Source of the DNA: Azotobacter vinelandii CA | Lineage (GTDB): Bacteria; Pseudomonadota; Gammaproteobacteria; Pseudomonadales; Pseudomonadaceae | Direction of reading: 5' to 3' | Assembly (NCBI RefSeq): GCF_000380335.1 | Contig: NC_021149.1 | Span: forward strand, 930,001 to 994,000 | Length of the DNA: 64,000 nucleotides | Made by a program: the position numbers and the translations under genes | The notes under the pieces: generated by a model | Told to the model about the DNA's origin: nothing | Databases searched by the model: none | What the model saw: only the letters and a program-made list of their open reading frames with translations | Shown here: in pieces, positions 18,265 through 27,072 of the stretch | Layout: every line of letters starts with the position of its first letter | How positions within the stretch are numbered: the stretch's first letter is position 1

Positions 18265-20781
18265 ATGAATCCGCTACCCATAGACGCCGTCCTGCCCGCC
18301 CTGCGCGAGGCCCTGTCCCTGCGCCACGAGGCCGTGCTCGAGGCGCCGCCCGGCGCCGGCAAGACCACCCGCGTGCCGCTGGCCCTGCTCGACGAGCCCT
18401 GGCTCGAAGGGCAACGCATCCTGATGCTCGAACCGCGCCGGCTGGCCGCGCGGGCCGCCGCCGAGCGCCTGGCCGCCGAATTGGGCGAGACGGTCGGCGA
18501 GACGGTCGGCTACCGCATCCGCCTGGACAGCCGGGTCGGCCCGCGCACGCGCATCGAGGTGGTCACCGAGGGCATCCTCACCCGCCGCCTGCAGGACGAC
18601 CCGGCGCTGGAGGGCGTCGGCCTGGTGATCTTCGACGAGTTCCACGAGCGCAGCCTGGACGCCGACCTGGCCCTGGCGCTGACCCTCAACGGCCGCGCCC
18701 TGCTGCGCGACACGCCGCTGCGGGTGCTGCCGATGTCCGCCACCCTGGAGGGCGAACGGCTCGCCGCGCTGCTGGACGATGCGCCGCTGGTGCGCAGCGA
18801 GGGGCGCATGTATCCGGTGGAGATCCGCTGGGGGCGCCCGTTGCCGCCCGGCGAACGGATCGAGCCGCGGCTCCTGCAGACGGTGCTGCAGGCGCTGGAG
18901 GATGAGTCCGGCAGCCTGCTGGTGTTCCTGCCCGGCCAGGCGGAGATCCGCCGCCTCCACGAGCAGCTCGGCGAGGTCCTGGCCGGGCGCGCCGGCATCC
19001 TGCTCTGCCCGCTGCACGGCGAACTGGACCTGGCCGCCCAGCGCGCCGCCATCGAGCCGGCCCCGGCCGGCACGCGCAAGGTGGTGCTGGCCACCAACAT
19101 CGCCGAGACCAGCCTGACCATCGACGGCGTGCGCGTGGTGGTCGACGCGGGACTGGCGCGGGTGCCGCGCTTCGACCCCGGCAGCGGCATGACCCGCCTG
19201 GACACCCAGCGCATCTCCCGCGCCTCGGCGACCCAGCGCGCCGGCCGTGCCGGGCGCCTGGAGCCGGGCGTGTGCTACCGGCTGTGGTCGCAGGCGCAGC
19301 ACGAACAACTGCCCGCCCACGACGACGCGGAGATTCTCCAGGCCGATCTCGCCGGGCTCGCCCTGCAACTGGCGCGCTGGGGCGTGGAACCGGCCGAACT
19401 GGCCTGGCTCGATGCACCGCCGGCGGCCGCCTTCGCCCAGGCCCGCGAACTGCTGGCGCGGCTCGGCGCGCTCGCTCCCAACGGCAGCCTGAGTGCCCAT
19501 GGCCAGGCCATGGCCGGACTGCCGGCGCATCCGCGCATCGCCCACCTTCTGCTGCGCGGCCAGGCGCTGGGCCTCGGCGATTTGGCCTGCGACGTCGCCG
19601 CGCTGCTCGGCGAGCGAGACATCCTGCGCGGCGCCGGCGCCGACCTGCACAGCCGGCTGGCCCTGCTCGGCGGCACGGAGCGGGCCGGGCGCGGCGCCCG
19701 GGGCGGCATGCAGCGCGCCCGCCAGTTGGCCCGCCAGTACCGTGGGCTGCTGCCGAAGGGGGGGCAGGAGGCGGTCGCCGATCCCGCGCATCCGCGCTGG
19801 CTGGGGGCGCTGCTGGCCTTCGCCTATCCGGACCGCATCGCCTGCCAGCGCCGCCCCGGCGGTGGCGAGTACCGCCTGGCCAACGGCCGCGCCGCACTGT
19901 TCGCCGAGCCGGATGCGCTGATGAAGCACGCATGGCTGGTGGTCGCCGAACTGGGTAGCCGCCAGGGCCAGCGCGAAGAACGCATCTATCTGGCCGCCGA
20001 ACTCGACCCGGCACTGTTCGAGACAGTGCTCGCCGAACAGGTGAGCGTGCGCGACGAACTGGACTGGGACGAGCGCGAGGGCGTATTGCGCGCCGAGCGC
20101 CAGCGGCGGGTCGGCGAGCTGGTGCTGGAGCGTCGGGCGCTGCCGGGGCTCGACGAGGCGGCGCGCGGCCGGGCGCTGCTCGGCCTGGTGCGGCGCAAGG
20201 GCCTGGAACTGCTGCCCTGGACGCCCGAACTGCGCCAGTGGCAGGCGCGGGTGGCGCTCCTGCGTCGCCTCGATCTGGCGGAAAAGGGCGAAAGCGACTG
20301 GCCGGACCTGTCCGGCGCGGCCCTGCTGGCGAGCCTGGAGGACTGGCTGGCGCCGTACCTGGGGCAGGTCTCGCGGCTCAGCCATTTCGCCGCGCTGGAC
20401 CTGCCCGGCATCCTCAGGGGCTTGCTGCCCTGGCCGTTGCCGCAGCGTCTCGACGAACTGGCGCCGCCGGCCATCGCCGTACCGTCCGGCTCGCGCATCC
20501 GCCTCGACTACGCCGAAGAGCCGCCGGTGCTCGCCGTGCGCCTGCAGGAGCTGTTCGGCCTGGCGCAGACGCCTCGTATCGCCGGCGGGCGGCTGGCGGT
20601 CAAGCTGCACCTGCTGTCGCCGGCGCGCCGGCCGGTGCAGGTCACCCAGGATCTGGCGAGCTTCTGGGCCAACACCTACGCCGAGGTGAAGAAGGATCTC
20701 AAGGGCCGCTATCCCAAGCACTACTGGCCGGACGATCCGCTGATCGCCGAACCCACCGCCCGCGCCAGGCCGCGGCAGTAG
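18265..20781 (+). CDS. hrpB: ATP-dependent RNA helicase HrpB
   Basis: An 838-residue DEAH/RHA helicase. Motif I is APPGAGKTTRVP (about 30-41), motif II FDEFHERS, motif III MSATLEGERL. The C-terminal helicase domain carries ATNIAETSLTIDGVRVVVD and QRAGRAGRLEPG, followed by the HA2 and HrpB-specific C-terminal regions (from about 430), ending with LKGRYPKHYWPDDP. Full length for the family. Its in vivo role in gamma-proteobacteria is poorly defined. The ATG at 18265 follows a GGAGTGACCG leader. Confidence 0.95.
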   Translation: MNPLPIDAVLPALREALSLRHEAVLEAPPGAGKTTRVPLALLDEPWLEGQRILMLEPRRLAARAAAERLAAELGETVGETVGYRIRLDSRVGPRTRIEVVTEGILTRRLQDDPALEGVGLVIFDEFHERSLDADLALALTLNGRALLRDTPLRVLPMSATLEGERLAALLDDAPLVRSEGRMYPVEIRWGRPLPPGERIEPRLLQTVLQALEDESGSLLVFLPGQAEIRRLHEQLGEVLAGRAGILLCPLHGELDLAAQRAAIEPAPAGTRKVVLATNIAETSLTIDGVRVVVDAGLARVPRFDPGSGMTRLDTQRISRASATQRAGRAGRLEPGVCYRLWSQAQHEQLPAHDDAEILQADLAGLALQLARWGVEPAELAWLDAPPAAAFAQARELLARLGALAPNGSLSAHGQAMAGLPAHPRIAHLLLRGQALGLGDLACDVAALLGERDILRGAGADLHSRLALLGGTERAGRGARGGMQRARQLARQYRGLLPKGGQEAVADPAHPRWLGALLAFAYPDRIACQRRPGGGEYRLANGRAALFAEPDALMKHAWLVVAELGSRQGQREERIYLAAELDPALFETVLAEQVSVRDELDWDEREGVLRAERQRRVGELVLERRALPGLDEAARGRALLGLVRRKGLELLPWTPELRQWQARVALLRRLDLAEKGESDWPDLSGAALLASLEDWLAPYLGQVSRLSHFAALDLPGILRGLLPWPLPQRLDELAPPAIAVPSGSRIRLDYAEEPPVLAVRLQELFGLAQTPRIAGGRLAVKLHLLSPARRPVQVTQDLASFWANTYAEVKKDLKGRYPKHYWPDDPLIAEPTARARPRQ

Positions 20782-20847
20782 GTCCGGCCCGCCGAGCTAT
20801 GCTGGAAGGTTTCGGCGGGATCGGTTCCGCCAGCCCAAGGAGATGGC

Positions 20848-21603
20848 ATGCATCGCAAGGTCTTCGCTGGCAGGGTATTCGAGCGCCAGGTGGCGCTGAT
20901 CGGCGGCGGCTGCTCCGACGTCGGCCGGGCGCTGGCGGTACGCCTGGCGCAGGCCGGCGCGAGCCTGGCGCTGCTCGACCTCGATGCAACTGCGCTGGAC
21001 AGCCTGGTCGAGCACCTGGCCGACCATCACAACTGCGCGGCGCTCGGATTGCCCTGCGACCTGACCGACGCGCAAGCGGTGGAGCGCGCCGTAACGCTGG
21101 TCGGCGAGCGTTTCGGCGGCATCGATCTGCTCGCCTGCTGCGCCGTCGTCCATCACTGCGGCGGCATCTGCGACACCGCGCCGGAAGTGTTCCGGCGGGT
21201 CATGGAGGTCAACTTTTTCGGCGCCCTGCATTGCGCCCGGGCGGCGCTACCCGGCCTGCTCGCGCGGCGCGGGCAGATCGTCGTGGCCGGGGCGCTGCCC
21301 GCCTTCGGTCCGCCGCAGGCCGGCCGTGGCGCCGAGGCCGCCAGCCGGCAGGCGCTGCTCGGGTTGTTCGAGACGCTGCGCCTGGAGGTCGCGGCGGACG
21401 GTGTCAACGTGATGCTGGTGTGTCCCGGCCGCGCCGGCGATCCGGCGTGCGACGACCCGTCCGGCGCCGAGGCGGCGGGCCGCTTGCCCTCGGCGCAGGA
21501 CATCGCCGAGGCGATCTTCCAGGGAGCGTTGCGCCGCCGCCATCTGCTGATGCTGCCCGGCTACGACTGGCGCGCCCGGCTGCTGGCGCGGCTCGCGCAA
21601 TAG
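20848..21603 (+). CDS. Short-chain dehydrogenase-like protein lacking the YxxxK motif
   Basis: A 251-residue Rossmann-fold protein of the SDR superfamily. The nucleotide-binding glycine motif is altered to GGGCSDVGRALA (18-29). Downstream SDR landmarks remain: DLDATALDSL, the AG/NAG region as LLACCAVVHHCGG, and VMEVNFFGALHCARAALPGL. The expected catalytic Tyr-X-X-X-Lys is absent: the region reads GRGAEAASRQALLGLFE, with no Tyr and Arg in place of Lys. It may bind NAD(P) without normal reductase activity. ATG with AAGGAG about 6 bp before it. Confidence 0.75.
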   Translation: MHRKVFAGRVFERQVALIGGGCSDVGRALAVRLAQAGASLALLDLDATALDSLVEHLADHHNCAALGLPCDLTDAQAVERAVTLVGERFGGIDLLACCAVVHHCGGICDTAPEVFRRVMEVNFFGALHCARAALPGLLARRGQIVVAGALPAFGPPQAGRGAEAASRQALLGLFETLRLEVAADGVNVMLVCPGRAGDPACDDPSGAEAAGRLPSAQDIAEAIFQGALRRRHLLMLPGYDWRARLLARLAQ

Positions 21604-21855
21604 CCGGGCCGGACGGGACGCAAGCAAGGGGGGCGGAGAGGGGGGAGTCTTGCCGGCGGCGCCGGGACAGGGTATGAACATGCGCGCCCGGCACGCTTCC
21701 CGTCGCCGGGGTCTGCGCCCGTGTTCCGGCGGGTCGTGGAATAATCGTTTCGTTTCGTCGTCTTCGTCCGGCGCCGTCCCGTTTGCTGCCCATTCTTCGA
21801 GCAACCCTGCAAAGTTTGCGGGTAAGATGGCGCCTTTACATACTGGTGGCCTGTC

Positions 21856-23160
21856 ATGACCTTTGCCTATCTTGGCTTGATCAAGCCTCTTCTGCGGACT
21901 TTGCCCGTACTCGGTTACATCCTGCCCACGCCGGTGCAGCGCCAGGCGATTCCCGCGTTGTTGGCCGGCCGCGACCTGCTGGTGGCGGCGCAGACCGGCA
22001 GCGGCAAGACCGCCGGCTTCGCCCTGCCGGTACTGCAGCGGCTGACCCTGGAGGGATCGCCGGCCGCCGCCAACTCGGTGCGTGCGCTGGTGCTGGTGCC
22101 GACCCGCGAACTGGCCGAGCAGGTCCATGGGACCATCCGTGCCTGCGGCATGGAGCTGCCGTTGCGGACCGCGGTGGCCTACGGCGGGGTGAGCATCAAT
22201 CCGCAGATGATGCTGCTGCGTCCGGGGATCGACGTGCTGGTGGCCACGCCCGGCCGGCTGCTCGACCTGTACCGGCAGAACGCCGTACGCTTCGACCAGT
22301 TGCAGATCCTCGTGCTGGACGAGGCCGATCGCATGCTCGACCTGGGCTTCTCCCGCGAGCTGGAAGAACTGTTCGTCCTGCTGCCGGCGCAGCGCCAGAC
22401 CCTGCTGTGTTCGGCCACCTTCTCCGAGGAGATCCGCCAGATCGCCACCGGCCTGCTGCGCGACCCGCTGACCATCGAGATCAGCGCGCCCAACTCGGCG
22501 GCGCCGAGCGTCGCCCAGTGGATGATCCCGGTGGACAAGAAGCGCAAGGCCGAGCTGTTCCTGCATCTGCTGGAGCGCGAGCGCTGGGAGCAGGTGCTGG
22601 TGTTCTCGCGCACCCGCAAGGGCGTCGAGCGGCTGGCCGAGGAACTGCAGCAGCGCGGCTACCGGGCCGGCGCGATCCACGGCGACCTGCCGCAGCCGGC
22701 GCGCCTGCGCGCCCTGGAGCAGTTCAAGGCCGACGAGCTGCAGGTGCTGGTGGCCACCGACGTGGCTGCCCGCGGGCTGGACATCCAGGGCCTGCCGCTG
22801 GTGGTCAACCTCGATCTGCCGGTCGCCCCCGAATACTACGTGCACCGCATCGGCCGTACCGGCCGTGCCGGTGCCAGCGGCGAGGCGATCTCGCTGGTCT
22901 GCGCCGACGAGGTCGAACAATTGGCCGCCATCGAGGCGCTGATCCGCCAGTTGCTGCCGCGCCGCGAGGAGCCCGACTTCAGCCCCGAGCACCGGGTGCC
23001 GGAAACCGCCCTGGGTGGCGTCATCCTGAGCAAGCCGAAGCAGCCCAGGCAGAAACCGGCCCCCAAATTCGGCGACCGGCTCGACGACAAGGCCCGGCCG
23101 GCAGTGGAAGCGGTACGCCAGATGCCCAATCTGAGTACGCCGCCGGACAGGAAGAAGTAG
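21856..23160 (+). CDS. DEAD-box ATP-dependent RNA helicase, RhlE-like
   Basis: A 434-residue helicase. Q-motif glutamine in TPVQRQAIP, Walker A AQTGSGKT (about 49-56), PTRELAEQ, motif II LDEADRML, SAT in LLCSATFSEE, then domain 2 with DVAARGLDIQGLP and HRIGRTGRAG. A short basic, proline-containing tail (KPKQPRQKPAPK) follows, as in RhlE/SrmB-type enzymes. Probable roles are rRNA processing or mRNA turnover. The assignment to RhlE among DEAD-box paralogues is approximate. Confidence 0.9.
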   Translation: MTFAYLGLIKPLLRTLPVLGYILPTPVQRQAIPALLAGRDLLVAAQTGSGKTAGFALPVLQRLTLEGSPAAANSVRALVLVPTRELAEQVHGTIRACGMELPLRTAVAYGGVSINPQMMLLRPGIDVLVATPGRLLDLYRQNAVRFDQLQILVLDEADRMLDLGFSRELEELFVLLPAQRQTLLCSATFSEEIRQIATGLLRDPLTIEISAPNSAAPSVAQWMIPVDKKRKAELFLHLLERERWEQVLVFSRTRKGVERLAEELQQRGYRAGAIHGDLPQPARLRALEQFKADELQVLVATDVAARGLDIQGLPLVVNLDLPVAPEYYVHRIGRTGRAGASGEAISLVCADEVEQLAAIEALIRQLLPRREEPDFSPEHRVPETALGGVILSKPKQPRQKPAPKFGDRLDDKARPAVEAVRQMPNLSTPPDRKK

Positions 23161-23179
23161 GCCGGTCCGGTGCGCTTTC

Positions 23180-24412
23180 CTATCGGTATCCCAGCCAGCG
23201 CAGCAGCCCGTGGGCCGCGGCCCGGCCGCCGGCGAAGCAGGCGGTGAGCAGGTAGCCGCCGGTCGGCGCCTCCCAGTCGAGCATCTCGCCGGCGCAGAAG
23301 GTTCCCGGCGCCTCGCGCAGCATCAGGTTTTCGTCCAGTGCCTCGAAAGGCACGCCGCCGGCGCTGCTGATCGCCTCGTCCAGCGGGCGCGGGCGCACCA
23401 GTTCGAGCGGCAATGCCTTGATCAGCCCGGCCAACCGCTCCGGCTCGACGAAGGCGGCGGCCGGCGCCAGTTCGCGCAGCAGCGCGGCCTTGATCCCGTC
23501 GAGGCCGAGCTGGCCGTGCAGGTGCCTGGCCATGGAGCGCGAGCCGCGTGGTTTGCGCAGGGCGGCGAGCACCCTGGCCGGCGCGTGCCGCGGCAGCAGG
23601 TCGATGAAAACGGTGGCGCCGCCTTCGCGCTCGATCCTGTCGCGGATCGTCGCGGACAGCGCATAAACCAGGCTGCCTTCGATTCCCCCGGCGGTCAGCA
23701 CGAACTCCCCTTGCCGCGCCGGCCCGTCGTCCAGGCCCAGGGCGACGTTCTTCAACGGCGCGCCGGCGAAGCGTTCGCGCAGGTGCGCGCTCCAGCCGGC
23801 CACATCGAAGCCGCAGTTGGCCGGGCGCAGGGGCGTGACCGCTATGCCGCGCGCCTCCAGCAGCGCTACCCAGGCGCCGTCCGAGCCGAGCCGCGCCCAA
23901 CTGCCGCCGCCCAGGGCGAGCAGGGTGGCGGCGGGCCGGATGCGCCGCTCGCCCGCCGCAGTGGCCAGGCATAGGGCGCCATCGGCGTCCCAGCCGAGCC
24001 AGCGGTGGCGGGTGTGGATCTGCACGCCGGCCTCGCGCAGGCGCCGCAGCCAGGCGCGCAGCAGCGGCGCGGCCTTCATGTCGGCGGGGAATACCCGCCC
24101 GGAGCTGCCGACGAAGGTGTCGATGCCCAGGCTGTGCACCCACTGGCGCAACGCCTGGGCGTCGAACTCCTCCAGCAGCCGTCCGATTTCCGCGCGTCGC
24201 GTGCCGTAGCGGGACAGGAAGGCTTCGTGCGCCTCCGCGTGGGTGATGTTCATCCCGCCGATCCCGGCGAGCAGGAACTTGCGCCCGACCGAGGGCATGC
24301 GTTCGTACAGCTCGACGGCAAGGCCCGCCCGGCTCAGCACCTCGGCGGCCATCAGGCCGGCCGGTCCGCCGCCGATGATGGCGACCATGGGGGTGGAAGT
24401 GACGTCGGACAT
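23180..24412 (-). CDS. NAD(P)/FAD-dependent oxidoreductase, HI0933/BaiN type
   Basis: A 410-residue flavoprotein. The FAD dinucleotide-binding motif IIGGGPAGLMAAEVLSRAG lies at about 13-31. Family signatures include RKFLLAGIGGMNITH (48-62), ALGGGSWARLGSDG and the C-terminal CAGEMLDWEAPTGGYLLTACF. This fits the TIGR03862/HI0933-like group of unknown substrate. Convergent with the helicase gene (19-bp gap). Start ATG at 24412 matches the family N-terminus (VAIIGGG preceded by about 8 residues). Confidence 0.85.
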   Translation of the reverse strand: MSDVTSTPMVAIIGGGPAGLMAAEVLSRAGLAVELYERMPSVGRKFLLAGIGGMNITHAEAHEAFLSRYGTRRAEIGRLLEEFDAQALRQWVHSLGIDTFVGSSGRVFPADMKAAPLLRAWLRRLREAGVQIHTRHRWLGWDADGALCLATAAGERRIRPAATLLALGGGSWARLGSDGAWVALLEARGIAVTPLRPANCGFDVAGWSAHLRERFAGAPLKNVALGLDDGPARQGEFVLTAGGIEGSLVYALSATIRDRIEREGGATVFIDLLPRHAPARVLAALRKPRGSRSMARHLHGQLGLDGIKAALLRELAPAAAFVEPERLAGLIKALPLELVRPRPLDEAISSAGGVPFEALDENLMLREAPGTFCAGEMLDWEAPTGGYLLTACFAGGRAAAHGLLRWLGYR

Positions 24413-24466
24413 GCAGGCTCCGGGGCAGGGGCGGGGGGCGCATTCTACTCCGCCGGCGGTGCGGCT

Positions 24467-25387
24467 TCAGCCGAGGCCCAGTTCCCGCCAGAGGCGCGCG
24501 GCGCCATGGTGGAGAATGCCGTGGCGCCGCGCCAGGGCGGCGCGGTCCCGGTCGTAGCCGCCGCCGATCACGCCGAGCACCGCGATCCCGCGCGCGAGGC
24601 AGTGGCGCAGCACGGCGCCGTCGCGGGCGGCGAGGCCGGCATCGCTGAGCGCCAGGTAACCGAGGGCATCGTCCTGGTGCACGTCCACGCCGGCGTCGTA
24701 GAGCACCAGGTCCGGCTGGTACAGCGGCAGCAGGTAGTTCAGCGCGTCGTCGACCACCTTCAGGTAGTCGGCATCGCCCATGCCGCGCGGCAGGCCGATG
24801 TCCCAGTCGCTTCTGGCCTTGCGCGCCGGGAAGTTCTGCTCGCAGTGCAGCGACACGGTGATCGCCTCCGGGGTGTCTTCGAGGATGCGCGCGGTGCCGT
24901 CGCCCTGGTGCACGTCGCAGTCGAAGATCAGCACGCGGCCGACCCTCCCGCTCGCCAGCAGGTAGCGGGAAACCACCGCCAGGTCGTTGAAGATGCAGAA
25001 GCCGGAAGGGTGGTCGTGGTGGGCGTGGTGGGTACCGCCGGCCAGGTGGCAGGCGAGTCCGTGTTCCAGGGCCAGTTCCGCGGCCAGCAGCGAGCCGCCC
25101 ACCGCCAGCACGGTGCGTCGGGCCAGCGCCGGGGTCCAGGGCAGGCCCAGGCGGCGCAGTTCCTCGCGGCTCAGTGCGCCGCTGCAGTAGCGCTCGATGT
25201 AGGCCGGGTCGTGGGCCAGGGCGAGGATGTCCGTCGGACAGGGCTCGGGGCGGCGCAGCTCGGCGTCGCTGGTCAGGCCGCTGTCGACCAGGTGGTCGCG
25301 CAGCAGGCGGAACTTTTCCATGGGAAAGCGGTGGCCATCCGGGAAGGACGGGCTGTATTCGTCGTGGTAGACCAGCGGTAAGGACAT
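24467..25387 (-). CDS. Histone deacetylase-family amidohydrolase
   Basis: A 306-residue arginase/deacetylase-fold zinc enzyme. Active-site patterns are intact: GGTHHAHHDHPSGFCIFND (catalytic His pair), FDCDVHQGDGT (zinc Asp and His), YDAGVDVHQDD (second zinc Asp), and GVIGGGYDRD near the end. Bacterial members act on acetylated polyamines, acetoin-type compounds or protein lysines; the substrate here is not predictable. The start at 25387 gives MSLPLVYHDEYSPSFPDGH, the usual N-terminus. An ATG at 25417 upstream is less likely. Confidence 0.85.
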   Translation of the reverse strand: MSLPLVYHDEYSPSFPDGHRFPMEKFRLLRDHLVDSGLTSDAELRRPEPCPTDILALAHDPAYIERYCSGALSREELRRLGLPWTPALARRTVLAVGGSLLAAELALEHGLACHLAGGTHHAHHDHPSGFCIFNDLAVVSRYLLASGRVGRVLIFDCDVHQGDGTARILEDTPEAITVSLHCEQNFPARKARSDWDIGLPRGMGDADYLKVVDDALNYLLPLYQPDLVLYDAGVDVHQDDALGYLALSDAGLAARDGAVLRHCLARGIAVLGVIGGGYDRDRAALARRHGILHHGAARLWRELGLG

Positions 25388-25441
25388 GGCGGCGCTCCGC
25401 GGCAAGGGGCGGTTCATGATGGCGGGCAGCCGTGGCGGGGC

Positions 25442-25678
25442 TCAAGTGCGCCGGATGCGGATATCGCTGACGCCGAGCTCCTCGGTGCGGCTTTCCAGGC
25501 TGGACCGGGTGGGCCGCTCCCAGGGCGCGTCCTCGGCGATCTGCAGTTGCGGAATGTGCTTGAGCAGGATCTGCAGGCGCGCCTGGTCCAGGGTCGGTTC
25601 GCCGTAGCCCCGCATGGCCAGGGAGTCGCTCCGGCCGTTGATGCTGTACTGGACGATATAGTGTTCGAGTCTGGTCAT
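25442..25678 (-). CDS. Conserved small hypothetical protein
   Basis: A 78-residue protein that I do not recognise as a named family. It starts MTRLEHYIVQYSINGRSDSL and ends DIRIRRT. It has no signal peptide, membrane segment or cysteine. The sequence alternates short beta-like stretches (HYIVQYSIN) with a helix (LDQARLQILLKHIPQLQIAE). The codon pattern (G/C in third position) matches neighbouring genes, supporting a real gene. A GGAAGAGC leader precedes the ATG. It is upstream of the deacetylase-like gene on the same strand (54-bp gap) and may be cotranscribed. Confidence 0.6.
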   Translation of the reverse strand: MTRLEHYIVQYSINGRSDSLAMRGYGEPTLDQARLQILLKHIPQLQIAEDAPWERPTRSSLESRTEELGVSDIRIRRT

Positions 25679-25842
25679 GGTGCTCTTCCAGCTTGTCGCT
25701 GTAGCGTTTGACCTGCAGAATCATGCGGGTTTCCTGATTTGGCCGGCTATGCTTCAGGGAGGCTCGGTAGACGGCCAGTCTTGACCATGAAGCGCCCAAG
25801 GCCGATCCTTGCGCGCTTTCTTTCAGTGAACGGGGGGTTTAA

Positions 25843-26307
25843 ATGCAGGGGCAGGCGCAAGTCGTCGACTATCTGAAGGAATTGCTGCGCGGCGAACTGG
25901 CGGCGCGCGATCAGTACATGCTGCACTCGCGGATGTACGCCGATTGGGGCCTGAGCAAGCTCCACGAGCGCATGGACCACGAGATGAGCGAGGAGACCCA
26001 GCATGCCGACGCTCTGCTGAAGCGCATCCTGTTCCTGCAGGGAACGCCGGACATGAGTCCCGAGCCGATCAATCCGGGGCAGACCGTGCCGGAAATGCTG
26101 CGCAACGACCTGGCGCTCGAGTACCACGTGCGCGACGCGCTGGCCAAGGGCATCGAACTCTGCGAACAGCTCGGCGACTATGTCACCCGCAACATCCTCC
26201 AGGCGCAGCTCGACGACACCGAGGAAGACCATGCCTACTGGCTGGAGCAGCAGCTCGGCCTGATCGATCGCATCGGCCTGCAGAACTACCTGCAGTCGCA
26301 GATGTGA
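25843..26307 (+). CDS. Bacterial ferritin/bacterioferritin, FtnA (BfrA)-like
   Basis: A 154-residue four-helix iron-storage subunit. Ferroxidase ligands are visible: E18 ([10 protein letters not shown]), E51 and H54 (EETQH), E93, E127 and H130 (TEEDH). The position of the bacterioferritin haem ligand Met52 is Thr here (SEETQHAD). The sequence is therefore closer to the pseudomonad protein long called BfrA, later regarded as ferritin FtnA, than to BfrB. The 24-meric cage and cytosolic location are inferred from the family. Monocistronic; no clear Fur site was identified. Confidence 0.88.
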   Translation: MQGQAQVVDYLKELLRGELAARDQYMLHSRMYADWGLSKLHERMDHEMSEETQHADALLKRILFLQGTPDMSPEPINPGQTVPEMLRNDLALEYHVRDALAKGIELCEQLGDYVTRNILQAQLDDTEEDHAYWLEQQLGLIDRIGLQNYLQSQM

Positions 26308-26355
26308 ATTCCCGCTCCGGCCTGTGGCCAGAGTCTCCCGCCATGGGGCCTGCCG

Positions 26356-26772
26356 TCAGGACGGACATCGGTCCGTGCGCTGGCCGCCCGTCTCCAGTTC
26401 CCTGATGATCGGACAGTCCGGGCGCTCGTCGCCCCGGCAATGATCCACCAGGTTGCGGAGCGTGTCGCGCAGGCTGGCGAGTTCGTCGATCCGGCGCTCC
26501 AGCGCTTCGATATGCGCGCAGGCCAGCGCCTTCACCTCGGCGCTGGTGCGCTGGCTGTTTTCCCAGAGGCCGAGCAGCCGGCCGACCTCGGCCAGCGAAA
26601 AGCCCAGATCCCGCGAGCGCCTGATGAAGGCGAGGCGCTGCAGATCGGCCTCGGTGTAGTGGCGATAGCCATTGGCACCGCGCCCGGCCGGGGCGATCAG
26701 GCCGATGGCTTCGTAATGGCGGATCATCTTGGCGGACAGGCCGCTGTGCTTCGCTGCTTGGCCGATGTTCAT
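26356..26772 (-). CDS. cueR: Cu(I)-responsive MerR-family regulator
   Basis: A 138-residue MerR-type activator. HTH with MNIGQAAKHSGLSAKMIRHY (1-20) and wing (GYRHYTEADLQRLAFI), dimerisation helix, then the Cu(I)-binding cysteines C112 and C120 spaced as in CueR (DHCRGDERPDCPII). It is divergent from copZ, and a MerR-type promoter with a long spacer lies between them (26813-26843). It is expected to activate copZ and other copper genes when cytosolic Cu(I) rises. The start at 26772 matches the canonical CueR N-terminus; the longer frame upstream is not used. Confidence 0.92.
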   Translation of the reverse strand: MNIGQAAKHSGLSAKMIRHYEAIGLIAPAGRGANGYRHYTEADLQRLAFIRRSRDLGFSLAEVGRLLGLWENSQRTSAEVKALACAHIEALERRIDELASLRDTLRNLVDHCRGDERPDCPIIRELETGGQRTDRCPS

Positions 26773-26812
26773 CGCTGCTTTCCTCTGCTGGGCCGCTGGC
26801 CCGTTCCGGGGC

Positions 26813-26843
26813 TTGACCTTGCCCGGGGGGCAAGCTTGACACT
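26813..26843 (+). promoter_or_regulatory. CueR-type promoter for copZ
   Basis: TTGACC (26813-26818) can serve as the -35, with a -10-like GACACT 19 bp further on. The unusually long 19-bp spacer is the MerR-family hallmark. The spacer contains the dyad CCTTGCC/GGCAAG, like known CueR boxes. It lies between divergent cueR and copZ. Confidence 0.75.
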
Positions 26844-26874
26844 GTGCCCTCCCATTCTCCAGAGGAGTGTCAGG

Positions 26875-27072
26875 ATGCAGAAGTTTCAAGTGAAGGGCAT
26901 GAGTTGCGGCCATTGCGTACGCGCCGTCACCCAGGCGGTGCAGGCGCTGGATGCCGCGGCCGAGGTGCAGGTGGACCTGCCCGGCGGCGAGGTGAGGGTG
27001 GCCAGCCGGTTGCCTGCCGAGCAGGTGATGGAGGCGATCCGCGAGGAGGGCTACGAGGTGGCGCCGGCCTGA
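26875..27072 (+). CDS. copZ: Copper chaperone, heavy-metal-associated domain
   Basis: A 65-residue HMA-domain protein with the Cu(I) motif MSCGHC at residues 9-14 (C11, C14). Length and the beta-alpha-beta-beta-alpha-beta pattern (KFQVKGMSCGHC, AEVQVDLPGGEVRVAS, EGYEVAPA) fit CopZ. It delivers Cu(I) to a CopA-type ATPase, which is not encoded in this window. The start at 26875 follows GAGG. The 3' end overlaps the convergent tetR gene by 22 bp. Confidence 0.92.
   Translation: MQKFQVKGMSCGHCVRAVTQAVQALDAAAEVQVDLPGGEVRVASRLPAEQVMEAIREEGYEVAPA

Noticed and set aside
18274-20721. An 815-codon minus-strand open frame opposite hrpB
   Set aside because: Same reason: HrpB on the plus strand has every helicase motif, and the antisense translation is low-complexity.
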